Shown here: one piece after another, positions 57,429-64,000 of the stretch
How positions within the stretch are numbered: the stretch's first letter is position 1
Layout: every line of letters starts with the position of its first letter
Origin: Nocardiopsis flavescens
GTDB lineage: Bacteria > Actinomycetota > Actinomycetes > Streptosporangiales > Streptosporangiaceae
Assembly: GCF_900141985.1 (NCBI RefSeq)
Contig: NZ_FQZK01000009.1
Span: 1 to 64,000 of the forward strand
Reading direction: 5' to 3'
DNA length: 64,000 nt
Made by a program: the position numbers and the translations under genes
Notes under the pieces: generated by a model
Database searches by the model: none
Seen by the model: the letters and a program-made list of their open reading frames with translations, nothing else
What the model was told of the DNA's origin: nothing

Positions 57429-59177
57429 TCACTGGAAGGTGTCGAACGGCGGGGTCCCGTCGTCGGGCACCGGAACCTTCCAGGTGAGCACCGTGCCCCC
57501 GGTCTCCCCGCGCCGCGCGGAGAACCCGCCGCCCAGCGCCCTGGCCCGGTCGTCCAAGTTGCGCAGGCCGCTGCGCCGCCCCTCCTCGGGCAGGCCCACG
57601 CCGTTGTCGGTGACGGTGAGCGCCAGCGTCGTGGGACGCCCGGTCGTCGCCGTCTCCTCCACCGAGACCGACACGTGCACCTCCGTGGCGTGCGCGTGCC
57701 GGGCGACGTTGCTCAGCGCCTCCCCGAGCACGGCGAGCAGCTGCTCGCCCACCTCGTCGGGGACCGAGGCGTCGATCGGCCCGTCCAGGCTCACCCCCGG
57801 GTGGCAGCCCAGGCTGTGCGCGGTGTTCTCCGCCAGCTTGAGGATGCGCCCGCGCAGCGAGGTGTCCTGGCGGCTGGGCGGGTTCTGGAGCGCGAAGATC
57901 GTCGAGCGGATCTCCCGGATGGTCGCGTCCAGCTCGTCTATGGTGCGCTGCACCCGCTCGCCCGCCTCCTGCGAGGTGATCAGCCGCATCGTGCTCATCA
58001 GCGTCATCGCCGACGCGAACAACCGCTGGATGACCACGTCGTGCAGGTCCTTGGCGATCCGGTCGCGCTCCTCCAGCACCACCAGCCGCTCGGTGTCGCG
58101 CCGCGCCTCGGCCAGCTCCAGCGCGATGCCCGCCTGCACCGAGAACGAGTGCAGCATCCGGCGGACCGCCGCCGGGAACGGCGCCCGCTCCGACAGCTTG
58201 CCCAGCAGCAGTACGCCCCTCGTGTTGCCCGGGGTGCCCAGCGGCACCAGCAGCCCCGGCCCGTAGCCGCGGTGGGTGAGCATCGGGCAGTTGGCCTGGC
58301 GCAGGTCGGGGACGCTCATCGGCTCACCCGACTCGTACACCTGCCCGCAGGCCGACGTGTGGATCTCCACCGGTGTGCCCAGGATCTCCTGGGCGACCGG
58401 GCCGTCCGCGATCTCGGCGAACAGGTGGCCCCGGGCGCGCGGGTCGGGCAGCAGCACCACCGCGGTGTCGGCGCCGCCGATCTCGCGGGCCTGTTCGGCC
58501 AGGTAGGCCAGCACCTCGTCGGCGGCCGCACCCGACAGCAGGCGCGTGGTGATCTCCGTGGAGGCGGTCAGCCACCGCTCGCGCAGCCGGGCCTCCTCGT
58601 ACAGGCGCGCGTTCTCGATGGCGACCCCGGCCGCGGTGGCCAGGGCGGTGACCACCGCCTCGTCCTCCTCGTCGAACTCGCCGCCGTCGGTCTTCTCGGT
58701 GAGGTAGAGGTTGCCGAACACCTCGCCGCGCACCTGGATCGGCACCCCGAGGAAGGTGGACATCTGCGGATGGCCCTCGGGAAAGCCGCCGAAATCGGCG
58801 TGGTCGCGCAGGTCCGACAGCCGCAGCGGGGAACGGCCGTACAGCGGTGCGGCCAGGACGCCCTTTCCGTGCGGGAACCGGGCGATCTGCTCGCCCTGCT
58901 CGCGGGTGATCCCCACGGGGATGAATTCGCTGAAGCCGCCGTCCTCGTCGACCACCCCCAGGCCCGCGTACCGGGCGCCCGCCAGCCGGGCGGCCATCTC
59001 GGTGAGCCTGCGCAGCACGGTCGCCAGGTCGAGGTCGCCCCCGATGGTCAGCACCGCCTGGAGCAGGGAGCGCATCCTGGCCTGGTCGGACATGCCGGGG
59101 CTCAGGCCGTTGACGTCGGTGAGGAGGTCTTCCAGACGGCCGGGGGACAGCCGGGGACTCTGGGGGAGCTCGGTCAT
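57429..59177 (-). CDS. GAF-domain sensor histidine kinase, DevS/DosT-like
   Basis: 582 residues: two GAF domains (about 75-215 and 235-375) and a HisKA_3/HATPase core. The first GAF carries GGFPEGHPQMSTFLGVPIQVRGEVFGNLYLTEK, whose His aligns with the haem-binding His of DevS. The phospho-acceptor His is in ERDRIAKDLHDVVIQRLFA, and the ATPase has ALSNVARHAHA and VTDNGVGLP. The ATG at 59177 gives MTELPQSPRLSPGRLEDLL. It probably senses oxygen, NO or redox state and signals to the response regulator at 56489. Confidence 0.92.
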   Translation of the reverse strand: MTELPQSPRLSPGRLEDLLTDVNGLSPGMSDQARMRSLLQAVLTIGGDLDLATVLRRLTEMAARLAGARYAGLGVVDEDGGFSEFIPVGITREQGEQIARFPHGKGVLAAPLYGRSPLRLSDLRDHADFGGFPEGHPQMSTFLGVPIQVRGEVFGNLYLTEKTDGGEFDEEDEAVVTALATAAGVAIENARLYEEARLRERWLTASTEITTRLLSGAAADEVLAYLAEQAREIGGADTAVVLLPDPRARGHLFAEIADGPVAQEILGTPVEIHTSACGQVYESGEPMSVPDLRQANCPMLTHRGYGPGLLVPLGTPGNTRGVLLLGKLSERAPFPAAVRRMLHSFSVQAGIALELAEARRDTERLVVLEERDRIAKDLHDVVIQRLFASAMTLMSTMRLITSQEAGERVQRTIDELDATIREIRSTIFALQNPPSRQDTSLRGRILKLAENTAHSLGCHPGVSLDGPIDASVPDEVGEQLLAVLGEALSNVARHAHATEVHVSVSVEETATTGRPTTLALTVTDNGVGLPEEGRRSGLRNLDDRARALGGGFSARRGETGGTVLTWKVPVPDDGTPPFDTFQ

Positions 59178-59507
59178 GTGTCGGTCAACCTCCGCAGAGC
59201 CGGTCGGGCGGTCTCGCAATGCGTGCTTTTCCTTGGGTGTATATAGGTGAATTGTCGTTGTTTTTTTGCCGGTTTGCCACATCTGTTCGTGGAAACATGG
59301 CTTCACCTGGTCCGGAATTCCCGCGGAATCGCTCCGCGGCCGTCTCAATTCATGCTAACGTCGCCGTCAGTCGACGCAGGAAGGACCGGCGAGGTCCCCG
59401 CGTCCACCACATCCCCTCCGGGCCCCGCTCCTCGCGGCGCCCCCGCGCCGGCGGCCTCCCGCCCCGGTCGCGTCGAAGCCTCCCGACCCACGGTGGAAGG
59501 ATCCCCG
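59178..59507. promoter_or_regulatory. Divergent promoter region, 330 bp
   Basis: Between the kinase gene and a secreted protein gene. It has T-rich (TTGTCGTTGTTTTTTTGCCGG) and AT-rich patches near 59250 and 59350 (CATGCTAACG) that look like promoters for the two genes. No gene is seen. Confidence 0.4.
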
Positions 59508-60323
59508 GTGTTCACAGTCCACGGTAGTGCGAGCGCCGGTGGCGCCCGTACCGCCGTGTGCCCGGCACCGGTCCGGCGGGCGCTGCTGCTCGCCGCCCTC
59601 GTGGCCGGCGCGCTGTGCGCCCTGTGGCTGGCCGGGGCCGCCCCGGCCGGGGCGGCCGAGGGGTCGGGCGCCGGCATCGCGGTGCCGGCCGGGCCCCTGG
59701 ACCCGCACGCGGGCGCGGTCGCCGGACTCGGCGGCCCGCTGGCCGAGACGGTCGCCACCGTCGGCGGCGGGGTCGACCAGGCCCGCCGGACGCTGGAGGA
59801 GCCCGCCGCCGCGCAGGCACCCGCCGACCCCGAAGAGGTGGCCCGCCACCTCGACGAGACCGTGCGTCAGGTCGTCACCGCGCCCGTCGCGGAGACGGTG
59901 CGGCTTCCCGAGCCCTCCGAGACCACCGTGCCGGAGCCCGCATTGCGGGCCCCGGAACCCGACGACGCCCCGCGTCCGGAACCCGGCACCCGCGACACCC
60001 GGGTCGAGCCGGCCACGGCCCCCGCCTCCGCGGCGGAGCCCGCGGTCGCCGCTCCGCCCGCCGCCGGGCACCCGGCGGCCGAGGCCGAGCGCGCCGCCGA
60101 CACCGAGGACGCGATCGCCGCGTCCGCCCTCGGCTCCAGCGCCCCCACCGCCGCGCCGACCGCCCCCTCGGGCACCGCGGCGCAGGCCGGCGGGTTCATC
60201 GCGGGCTACCTGCCCGTCGCCGCGGCCCCCTCCCCGGCCCCCGGCCTGTTCCAGGCCGCCCGGCACGTCCTGCGCTCGGTTCCGGCCGAGGACGCGGACG
60301 AGCCGACCTTCTCGCCCGACTAG
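59508..60323 (+). CDS. Secreted Ala/Pro-rich protein
   Basis: 271 residues. A signal peptide (RRALLLAALVAGALCALWLAGAAPAGAAEG) follows about 25 residues. The mature part is low-complexity (Ala, Pro, Glu, Asp), without Cys and without a recognised domain. GGAAGG lies 8 bases before the GTG at 59508. The neighbouring gene also encodes a secreted low-complexity protein, so the two may act at the cell surface together. Function unknown. Confidence 0.7.
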   Translation: MFTVHGSASAGGARTAVCPAPVRRALLLAALVAGALCALWLAGAAPAGAAEGSGAGIAVPAGPLDPHAGAVAGLGGPLAETVATVGGGVDQARRTLEEPAAAQAPADPEEVARHLDETVRQVVTAPVAETVRLPEPSETTVPEPALRAPEPDDAPRPEPGTRDTRVEPATAPASAAEPAVAAPPAAGHPAAEAERAADTEDAIAASALGSSAPTAAPTAPSGTAAQAGGFIAGYLPVAAAPSPAPGLFQAARHVLRSVPAEDADEPTFSPD

Positions 60324-60430
60324 GGCGGCGTTCCCGGTCGCACTCCGACCGCTCTCCTGGCACACCCCTCCCAGCCGCGGAACGCCCGGATCCACTACTC
60401 CGAGTGATCGCTTCCGCACCCTCTGGGGAT

Positions 60431-60469
60431 TGATGTGAGCAGCCGCGCCCGCCCGCGGCGTTCACATCA
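60431..60469. promoter_or_regulatory. Inverted repeat between secreted-protein genes
   Basis: TGATGTGA (60431-60438) and TCACATCA (60462-60469) are exact 8-bp inverted copies 23 bases apart, 125 bases before the next start. It could be an operator; CRP-like proteins bind TGTGA...TCACA, though usually with a shorter spacer. Confidence 0.45.
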
Positions 60470-60593
60470 GTCGACGGCCCGCCAGGTCGCCCGCTGAGAA
60501 ACCGAGCACCTCCCTCGTGGCCAGGGGAGAGGCTCCCCTGAACACAGAGACGGACCAAGCGCCGCGCAACGCGGCAACTCCGGAAGGACACCC

Positions 60594-61742
60594 ATGAACA
60601 CCACCGCCCGCACTTCCGCCAAGACCCTGCTCGTGGCAGCCGGCGCGGCTGGATTCATCGCCTTCGGCTCCGGGTTCTCCTGGGCCGACACCCTCGGCGG
60701 TGCGACCGACGGCCTCCCCCTGAACGACCTGGGCGGCCAGGTGCCCGCGGTCCTGACCGAGGGCATCGGGTCCCCGGTCGGCGAGCTGGCCAGCGTCCGG
60801 CCCGGAACGATCTCCGCCGCCCCCGAGGTGCAGCACAACTCCGCCCCGACCGGCTCGCTCACCGACGCGCTGCCCGTCGAGGCCCCGCTCGCCCTCGACG
60901 GCAACAGCACCGACGTGGGACTGGACACGCTCGCCGACTCCCTGACCGGTACCGCCCCGGCCGTCCCGCAGAGCGGCGCCCTCGACCCCGTGACCGGTGC
61001 GGTCGGCGGGCTGGGCCTGCTGGACGCGGTCGGCCTGGGCACCGGTGGCGGCACCCTGCCGCTGAGCCACTCCGCGCGCAGCCCCCTGCCCCTGGAGGGC
61101 ACCGTGACCGGGCTGGGCACCGGCGTCGGCCAGGGGGCCCACGAGGTCGGCACCGGCCTGACCGAGCTGGACGCCGCCGACCTGGGCGCCACCCTGCCCA
61201 TGAACGGCCCGGTGATGCCGGTCAACGGCCGGAACACCGACATCAGCGGGGGCGCCGCCGGCATCGTCTCCGACCTGGTCCTGGGCGAGGGCGCCGCCAC
61301 GCTGCCCCAGTCGGCGCCGGCCGACGCGCTGCCCGTCGGCGGGCTGGACACGGTCACCGGGGCGCTCTCCCAGGTGGCCCCGGCGGACGCGCTTCCGGAG
61401 CTGCCCGCGGCGCTGCCGCTGTCCACGGACGTGCTGCCCCAGGCGGCCCCGGCGGACGCGCTGTCCGCGGACGCGCTGGGCGGCGTCACCGACGTGCTGC
61501 CGGTGTCCGCCCCGACGCTGCCCCAGGCCGCGCCGGTGGACGCGCTGCCCGTCGGCGGGCTGGACGGCGTCACCGACGTGCTGCCCCTGGCCGCGGCGTC
61601 CGACTCCCTGCCCGGGCTCGGCGACGTGACCTCGGCCCTGCCCGCCACCGACTCCCTCGGCGGCGACCTGGTCGGCGTCAACGGCCTGCCCACCGTGGGC
61701 GAGCCCACCGTGGACGGCGCCCCGCTCGGCGCGCTGGTCTAG
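60594..61742 (+). CDS. Secreted repeat protein, chaplin-neighbour style
   Basis: 382 residues. Signal peptide MNTTARTSAKTLLVAAGAAGFIAFGSGFSWA, then a mature chain rich in Leu, Gly, Asp and Pro without Cys. A loose repeat of about 30 residues (LPQSAPADALPVGGLDTVTGAL; LPQAAPADALSADALGGVTDVL; LPQAAPVDALPVGGLDGVTDVL) occurs in the second half. This looks like a surface or aerial-growth protein. The ATG has GGAAGGA upstream. A hairpin follows the gene. Confidence 0.75.
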   Translation: MNTTARTSAKTLLVAAGAAGFIAFGSGFSWADTLGGATDGLPLNDLGGQVPAVLTEGIGSPVGELASVRPGTISAAPEVQHNSAPTGSLTDALPVEAPLALDGNSTDVGLDTLADSLTGTAPAVPQSGALDPVTGAVGGLGLLDAVGLGTGGGTLPLSHSARSPLPLEGTVTGLGTGVGQGAHEVGTGLTELDAADLGATLPMNGPVMPVNGRNTDISGGAAGIVSDLVLGEGAATLPQSAPADALPVGGLDTVTGALSQVAPADALPELPAALPLSTDVLPQAAPADALSADALGGVTDVLPVSAPTLPQAAPVDALPVGGLDGVTDVLPLAAASDSLPGLGDVTSALPATDSLGGDLVGVNGLPTVGEPTVDGAPLGALV

Positions 61743-61756
61743 AGCCTCACCGGGAA

Positions 61757-61784
61757 GTGCGCCCGCAGGTCGTGGCGGGCGCAC
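61757..61784 (+). terminator. Hairpin terminator after repeat protein
   Basis: GTGCGCCCGC (61757-61766) pairs with GCGGGCGCAC (61775-61784), 14 bases after the stop. Confidence 0.65.
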
Positions 61785-61894
61785 ACCGCCCGGGACGGCG
61801 GGGCCGATCCGCGCCGGCGGCACCGAAGGACTGTGGGGGTTCCTCGGCGCACGCGGCGCGGTGAACGGAGGGCCCCACCGCCCCGGGCGCACCG

Positions 61895-61926
61895 CGGCCC
61901 CGGACACCGACGGGTGTCCGGGGCCG
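61895..61926 (-). terminator. Hairpin terminator after LCP gene
   Basis: A 14-bp perfect stem, CGGCCCCGGACACC with GGTGTCCGGGGCCG, and a 4-base loop, 19 bases after the LCP stop on the minus strand. Confidence 0.7.
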
Positions 61927-61945
61927 TTCTCCGTGCTCCGGCGCG

Positions 61946-63859
61946 TCAGTACGCCTCGTCGCCGGTCCCGAAGCCCAGGCCGTCCGAGCACGGGTTCGAG
62001 GTGGCGTCGCGCCCCTCGCCCGGCAGCGCGGCGGGTGCGTCGTCCGACGGGGAGGCCGCGTCGGTCGGGCTGTCGACCGGGCTCGGCGAGGCGCCCGGCG
62101 GCTCCATCGGCGCCGCCGCCTCGTCGGCCGCCATCAGCGGCGGCAGCGGGCGGTCCTCGCGCACCGCGGCGAACAGCTCCTCGGCCCGGTCCTCGTACCA
62201 GAGGATGCGGTTGGGGTCGAAGGGCGCCTGGTACCAGGGCACGGTGTGGAACTCGATGTCGCCCAGGTCCACCTCGGACAGGGACACCGCGATCGACAGC
62301 ATCCGGTCCAGGGTGAGCCCGCTGTCGGTGGCGCTGTGCTCGGCCACCGCGCTCAGGAGCCCGTGCAGCCGCGAGGGGTTGCCGAGCACCTCGGGGCGCA
62401 TGGCCTGGTCGGCCAGCGCGGCCATGAACATCTGCTGCCGGTCGATGCGGCCGATGTCGCCGCCGTCGCCGATCTCGTAGCGGGCCCGCACGAAGGACAG
62501 CGCCTGGTCGCCGGTGAGCGTCTGCTCCCCGGCGGGGATGTCGAGCTTGGAGCGCTCGTCCTTCATCGGCTCGGGGACGCAGATGTCCACCCCGCCGATG
62601 GCGTCCACCACGTCGCGGAAGCTCATGAAGCTCAGGTGCACGAAGTGGTCGACGCGGACGTCGGTGAGCGACTCGATGGTGCGCACCACGCAGGGCGGGC
62701 CGCCGTGGTACATGGCGGCGTTGATCATGCCGAAGTAGCCGTAGGTGCCCTCGGCGGTGCCGTAGGCGTCGCACTCCGGCAGGTTCACCAGGGAGTCCCG
62801 GGGGAAGCTGATCACCGAGACCCGGTCGTCGGGCGAGATGTGCGCCAGCATGATCGAGTCGGAGCGCTCGCCCTCGAACTCGCTGCTGTAGGCGGTGCTG
62901 CCCTCCTCGTAGCCGTCGGAGCCCATGAAGAGGATGTTGACCGCGTCGCTGATCTTCTCGGGCCGCTCGCCCTCGTCGAGGGCGGCCTCCAGGTCGTGCT
63001 GGACCATGCCCGAGCGCAGCGACTGGAAGTAGACGTAGCCGGTGGCGATCCCGGCGGTCAGCACCAGGGCCAGGCCGGCGGCGGTCCAGACGGCGATCCG
63101 GCGCAGGCGCCGCCGCTTCCGGCCGTCTCCACCGGAAGCACCGCCCCCGCCGGAAGCGCCGCCCCCGCCCGAGCCCCCGGAGCCGTCCGAGCCCCCGGAG
63201 CCGCTCCCGGCGGCGGAGTCCTCACCGTCCCCGCCCGCGCGGGCGGCGAAGGCCGCGGTGCCGTCGGCCGCCGCCGCGGCGGCCGGTCCCGGACCGTCGC
63301 CGGCGTCCGCGGAGCCCTCGGCGGGCTCCGCGCCGCCCTGGGAGTCCGCGGCCTCTGCGGCCGTCGTGCCGAAGGCCGTGGCAGCCCCGTGCGCGTCCGC
63401 GCGCTCGTCCGGCGTGTCCGGGGAGGCCGGGGCCGCACCTTGCGCCCCGGCGGGCGCGGCGGCCTCCGGGGCGCCGCCCGTGTCCCGCGCCTGCTCCGCG
63501 GCCGTGTCCGCCGCCTCGGCGGGCTCGCCGCCCTTTCGAGCGTCCATGGTGTCCTCCGACGTCTGGTCGGTCGCGTCGTCCGCGGTGCCGGCTCCCGTGG
63601 CGGGCCGGTCGGCGTCCGGTGCGGCGCGGGGCGGCGTGACGGCGTTGACCAGTGCCATCACGTCGTCCTCGTCCTCCGCGGCCGGCTCCTCGCGGCCGAC
63701 GCGTTCCAATCGGCCGGACCGGCCGATGCGCCATACGGGTTCGGTGCGCCCCTGGGCGCCCGCCTCCCGTCCGGCGGTGTGCTCCGGGCCTCTCGCGGGG
63801 CCCGGTTCCGGTGTGGTGTCCGCTCCTGCTTCGGTGGCGGCGTTCTCGTCAGCGGGCAT
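61946..63859 (-). CDS. LytR-CpsA-Psr (LCP) family cell-wall ligase
   Basis: 637 residues. About 245 residues of acidic, Ala/Gly-rich disordered cytoplasmic sequence end in GGGGASGGGGASGGDG, then RKRRRLRRIAVWTAAGLALVLTAGIATGYVYF, a single membrane helix. The extracytoplasmic LCP domain shows ILFMGSDG, RSDSIMLAHISPDDRVSVISFPRDSLVNLP and YEIGDGGDIGRIDRQQMFM with the conserved Arg and Asp residues. LCP proteins attach teichoic acid or polysaccharide to peptidoglycan. The very long N-terminal tail is unusual. The start is ATG at 63859; the remaining 141 bases to the window end show no gene. Confidence 0.9.
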   Translation of the reverse strand: MPADENAATEAGADTTPEPGPARGPEHTAGREAGAQGRTEPVWRIGRSGRLERVGREEPAAEDEDDVMALVNAVTPPRAAPDADRPATGAGTADDATDQTSEDTMDARKGGEPAEAADTAAEQARDTGGAPEAAAPAGAQGAAPASPDTPDERADAHGAATAFGTTAAEAADSQGGAEPAEGSADAGDGPGPAAAAAADGTAAFAARAGGDGEDSAAGSGSGGSDGSGGSGGGGASGGGGASGGDGRKRRRLRRIAVWTAAGLALVLTAGIATGYVYFQSLRSGMVQHDLEAALDEGERPEKISDAVNILFMGSDGYEEGSTAYSSEFEGERSDSIMLAHISPDDRVSVISFPRDSLVNLPECDAYGTAEGTYGYFGMINAAMYHGGPPCVVRTIESLTDVRVDHFVHLSFMSFRDVVDAIGGVDICVPEPMKDERSKLDIPAGEQTLTGDQALSFVRARYEIGDGGDIGRIDRQQMFMAALADQAMRPEVLGNPSRLHGLLSAVAEHSATDSGLTLDRMLSIAVSLSEVDLGDIEFHTVPWYQAPFDPNRILWYEDRAEELFAAVREDRPLPPLMAADEAAAPMEPPGASPSPVDSPTDAASPSDDAPAALPGEGRDATSNPCSDGLGFGTGDEAY

Positions 63860-64000
63860 CGTGCAATCTCGGTGAGTTCGGACGGCGGGACGTGCCAACG
63901 GTCGGACACCGACCCGGAGAAGGGGCCATGGGTCCGTGCTCGGGGGAGGGTGGCGGTCGCGCACGCTGGGGACGCGGGGTGCCATGGGGTACGGCATCGT

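Overview
The window is very GC-rich. It uses many GTG starts, has dense 4-bp start/stop overlaps, and codes with G or C in the third position. This fits a filamentous actinomycete. A Nocardiopsis-like organism is my best guess, but no rRNA or other marker gene here proves it.

Positions 1-26284 are the right-hand part of a specialised-metabolite cluster that continues off the left edge. It holds three macrolide-type glycosyltransferases (the first truncated), dTDP-glucose genes rfbA and rfbB, two ABC export systems and a nine-gene leftward operon (13125 to 4175). That operon encodes a MIO tyrosine ammonia-lyase/aminomutase-like enzyme, a short AMP ligase, a methyltransferase, a KAS III-like acyltransferase, a proline-type adenylation/dehydrogenase/carrier-protein trio (the known route to pyrrolyl-S-carrier), a GNAT protein and an ABC permease. 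A second leftward operon (20290 to 16657) has a GNAT protein, a TylF-type methyltransferase, a DrrA-like ATPase and a glycosyltransferase. Between this and a leftward halogenase/antiporter pair (26284 to 23590) lies a rightward group: two tandem 25-residue peptides, a radical SAM/SPASM enzyme, a beta-propeller-like protein and a third 27-residue peptide. All three peptides share an FE-x-[VI]-L-[VI]-E leader motif and end in [N/D]-x-x-Cys. An 18-bp palindrome lies both before the pyrrole operon and before the peptides, which suggests one regulon. This peptide system joined to a chloropyrrole/deoxysugar pathway is the most unusual content of the window. No modular PKS or NRPS gene is visible here.

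Positions 26500-40400 hold mostly housekeeping or accessory genes: a PP2C-like protein, a small DNA-binding-type protein, a membrane-anchored helicase, several secreted proteins (one a pyroglutamyl-peptidase relative with Ser in place of the catalytic Cys), a VOC/AraC pair, an amidohydrolase, a FAD oxidoreductase and a YrhK-like protein. Positions 40880-45244 form a compact three-gene set (AMP ligase, cucumopine-synthase-like protein, PLP decarboxylase) behind a perfect palindrome; it may be a separate small-molecule pathway. Next come an IS transposase relic, an XRE/ImmA-IrrE/PIN-like gene triplet and a tRNA-Arg(ACG) gene.

Positions 48176-56296 hold a membrane protein and a catabolic regulon: class III aminotransferase, aldehyde dehydrogenase, GntR regulator, Asp/Glu-racemase-family protein, D-2-hydroxyacid dehydrogenase and amidase. 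Three copies of a GATTGT(TG/CG)ACAATC site sit in its two divergent promoter regions. An orphan Phd-like antitoxin behind a 30-bp perfect palindrome is embedded in it. Positions 56489-63859 carry a DevR/DevS-like two-component pair, two secreted proteins and an LCP-family cell-wall ligase.
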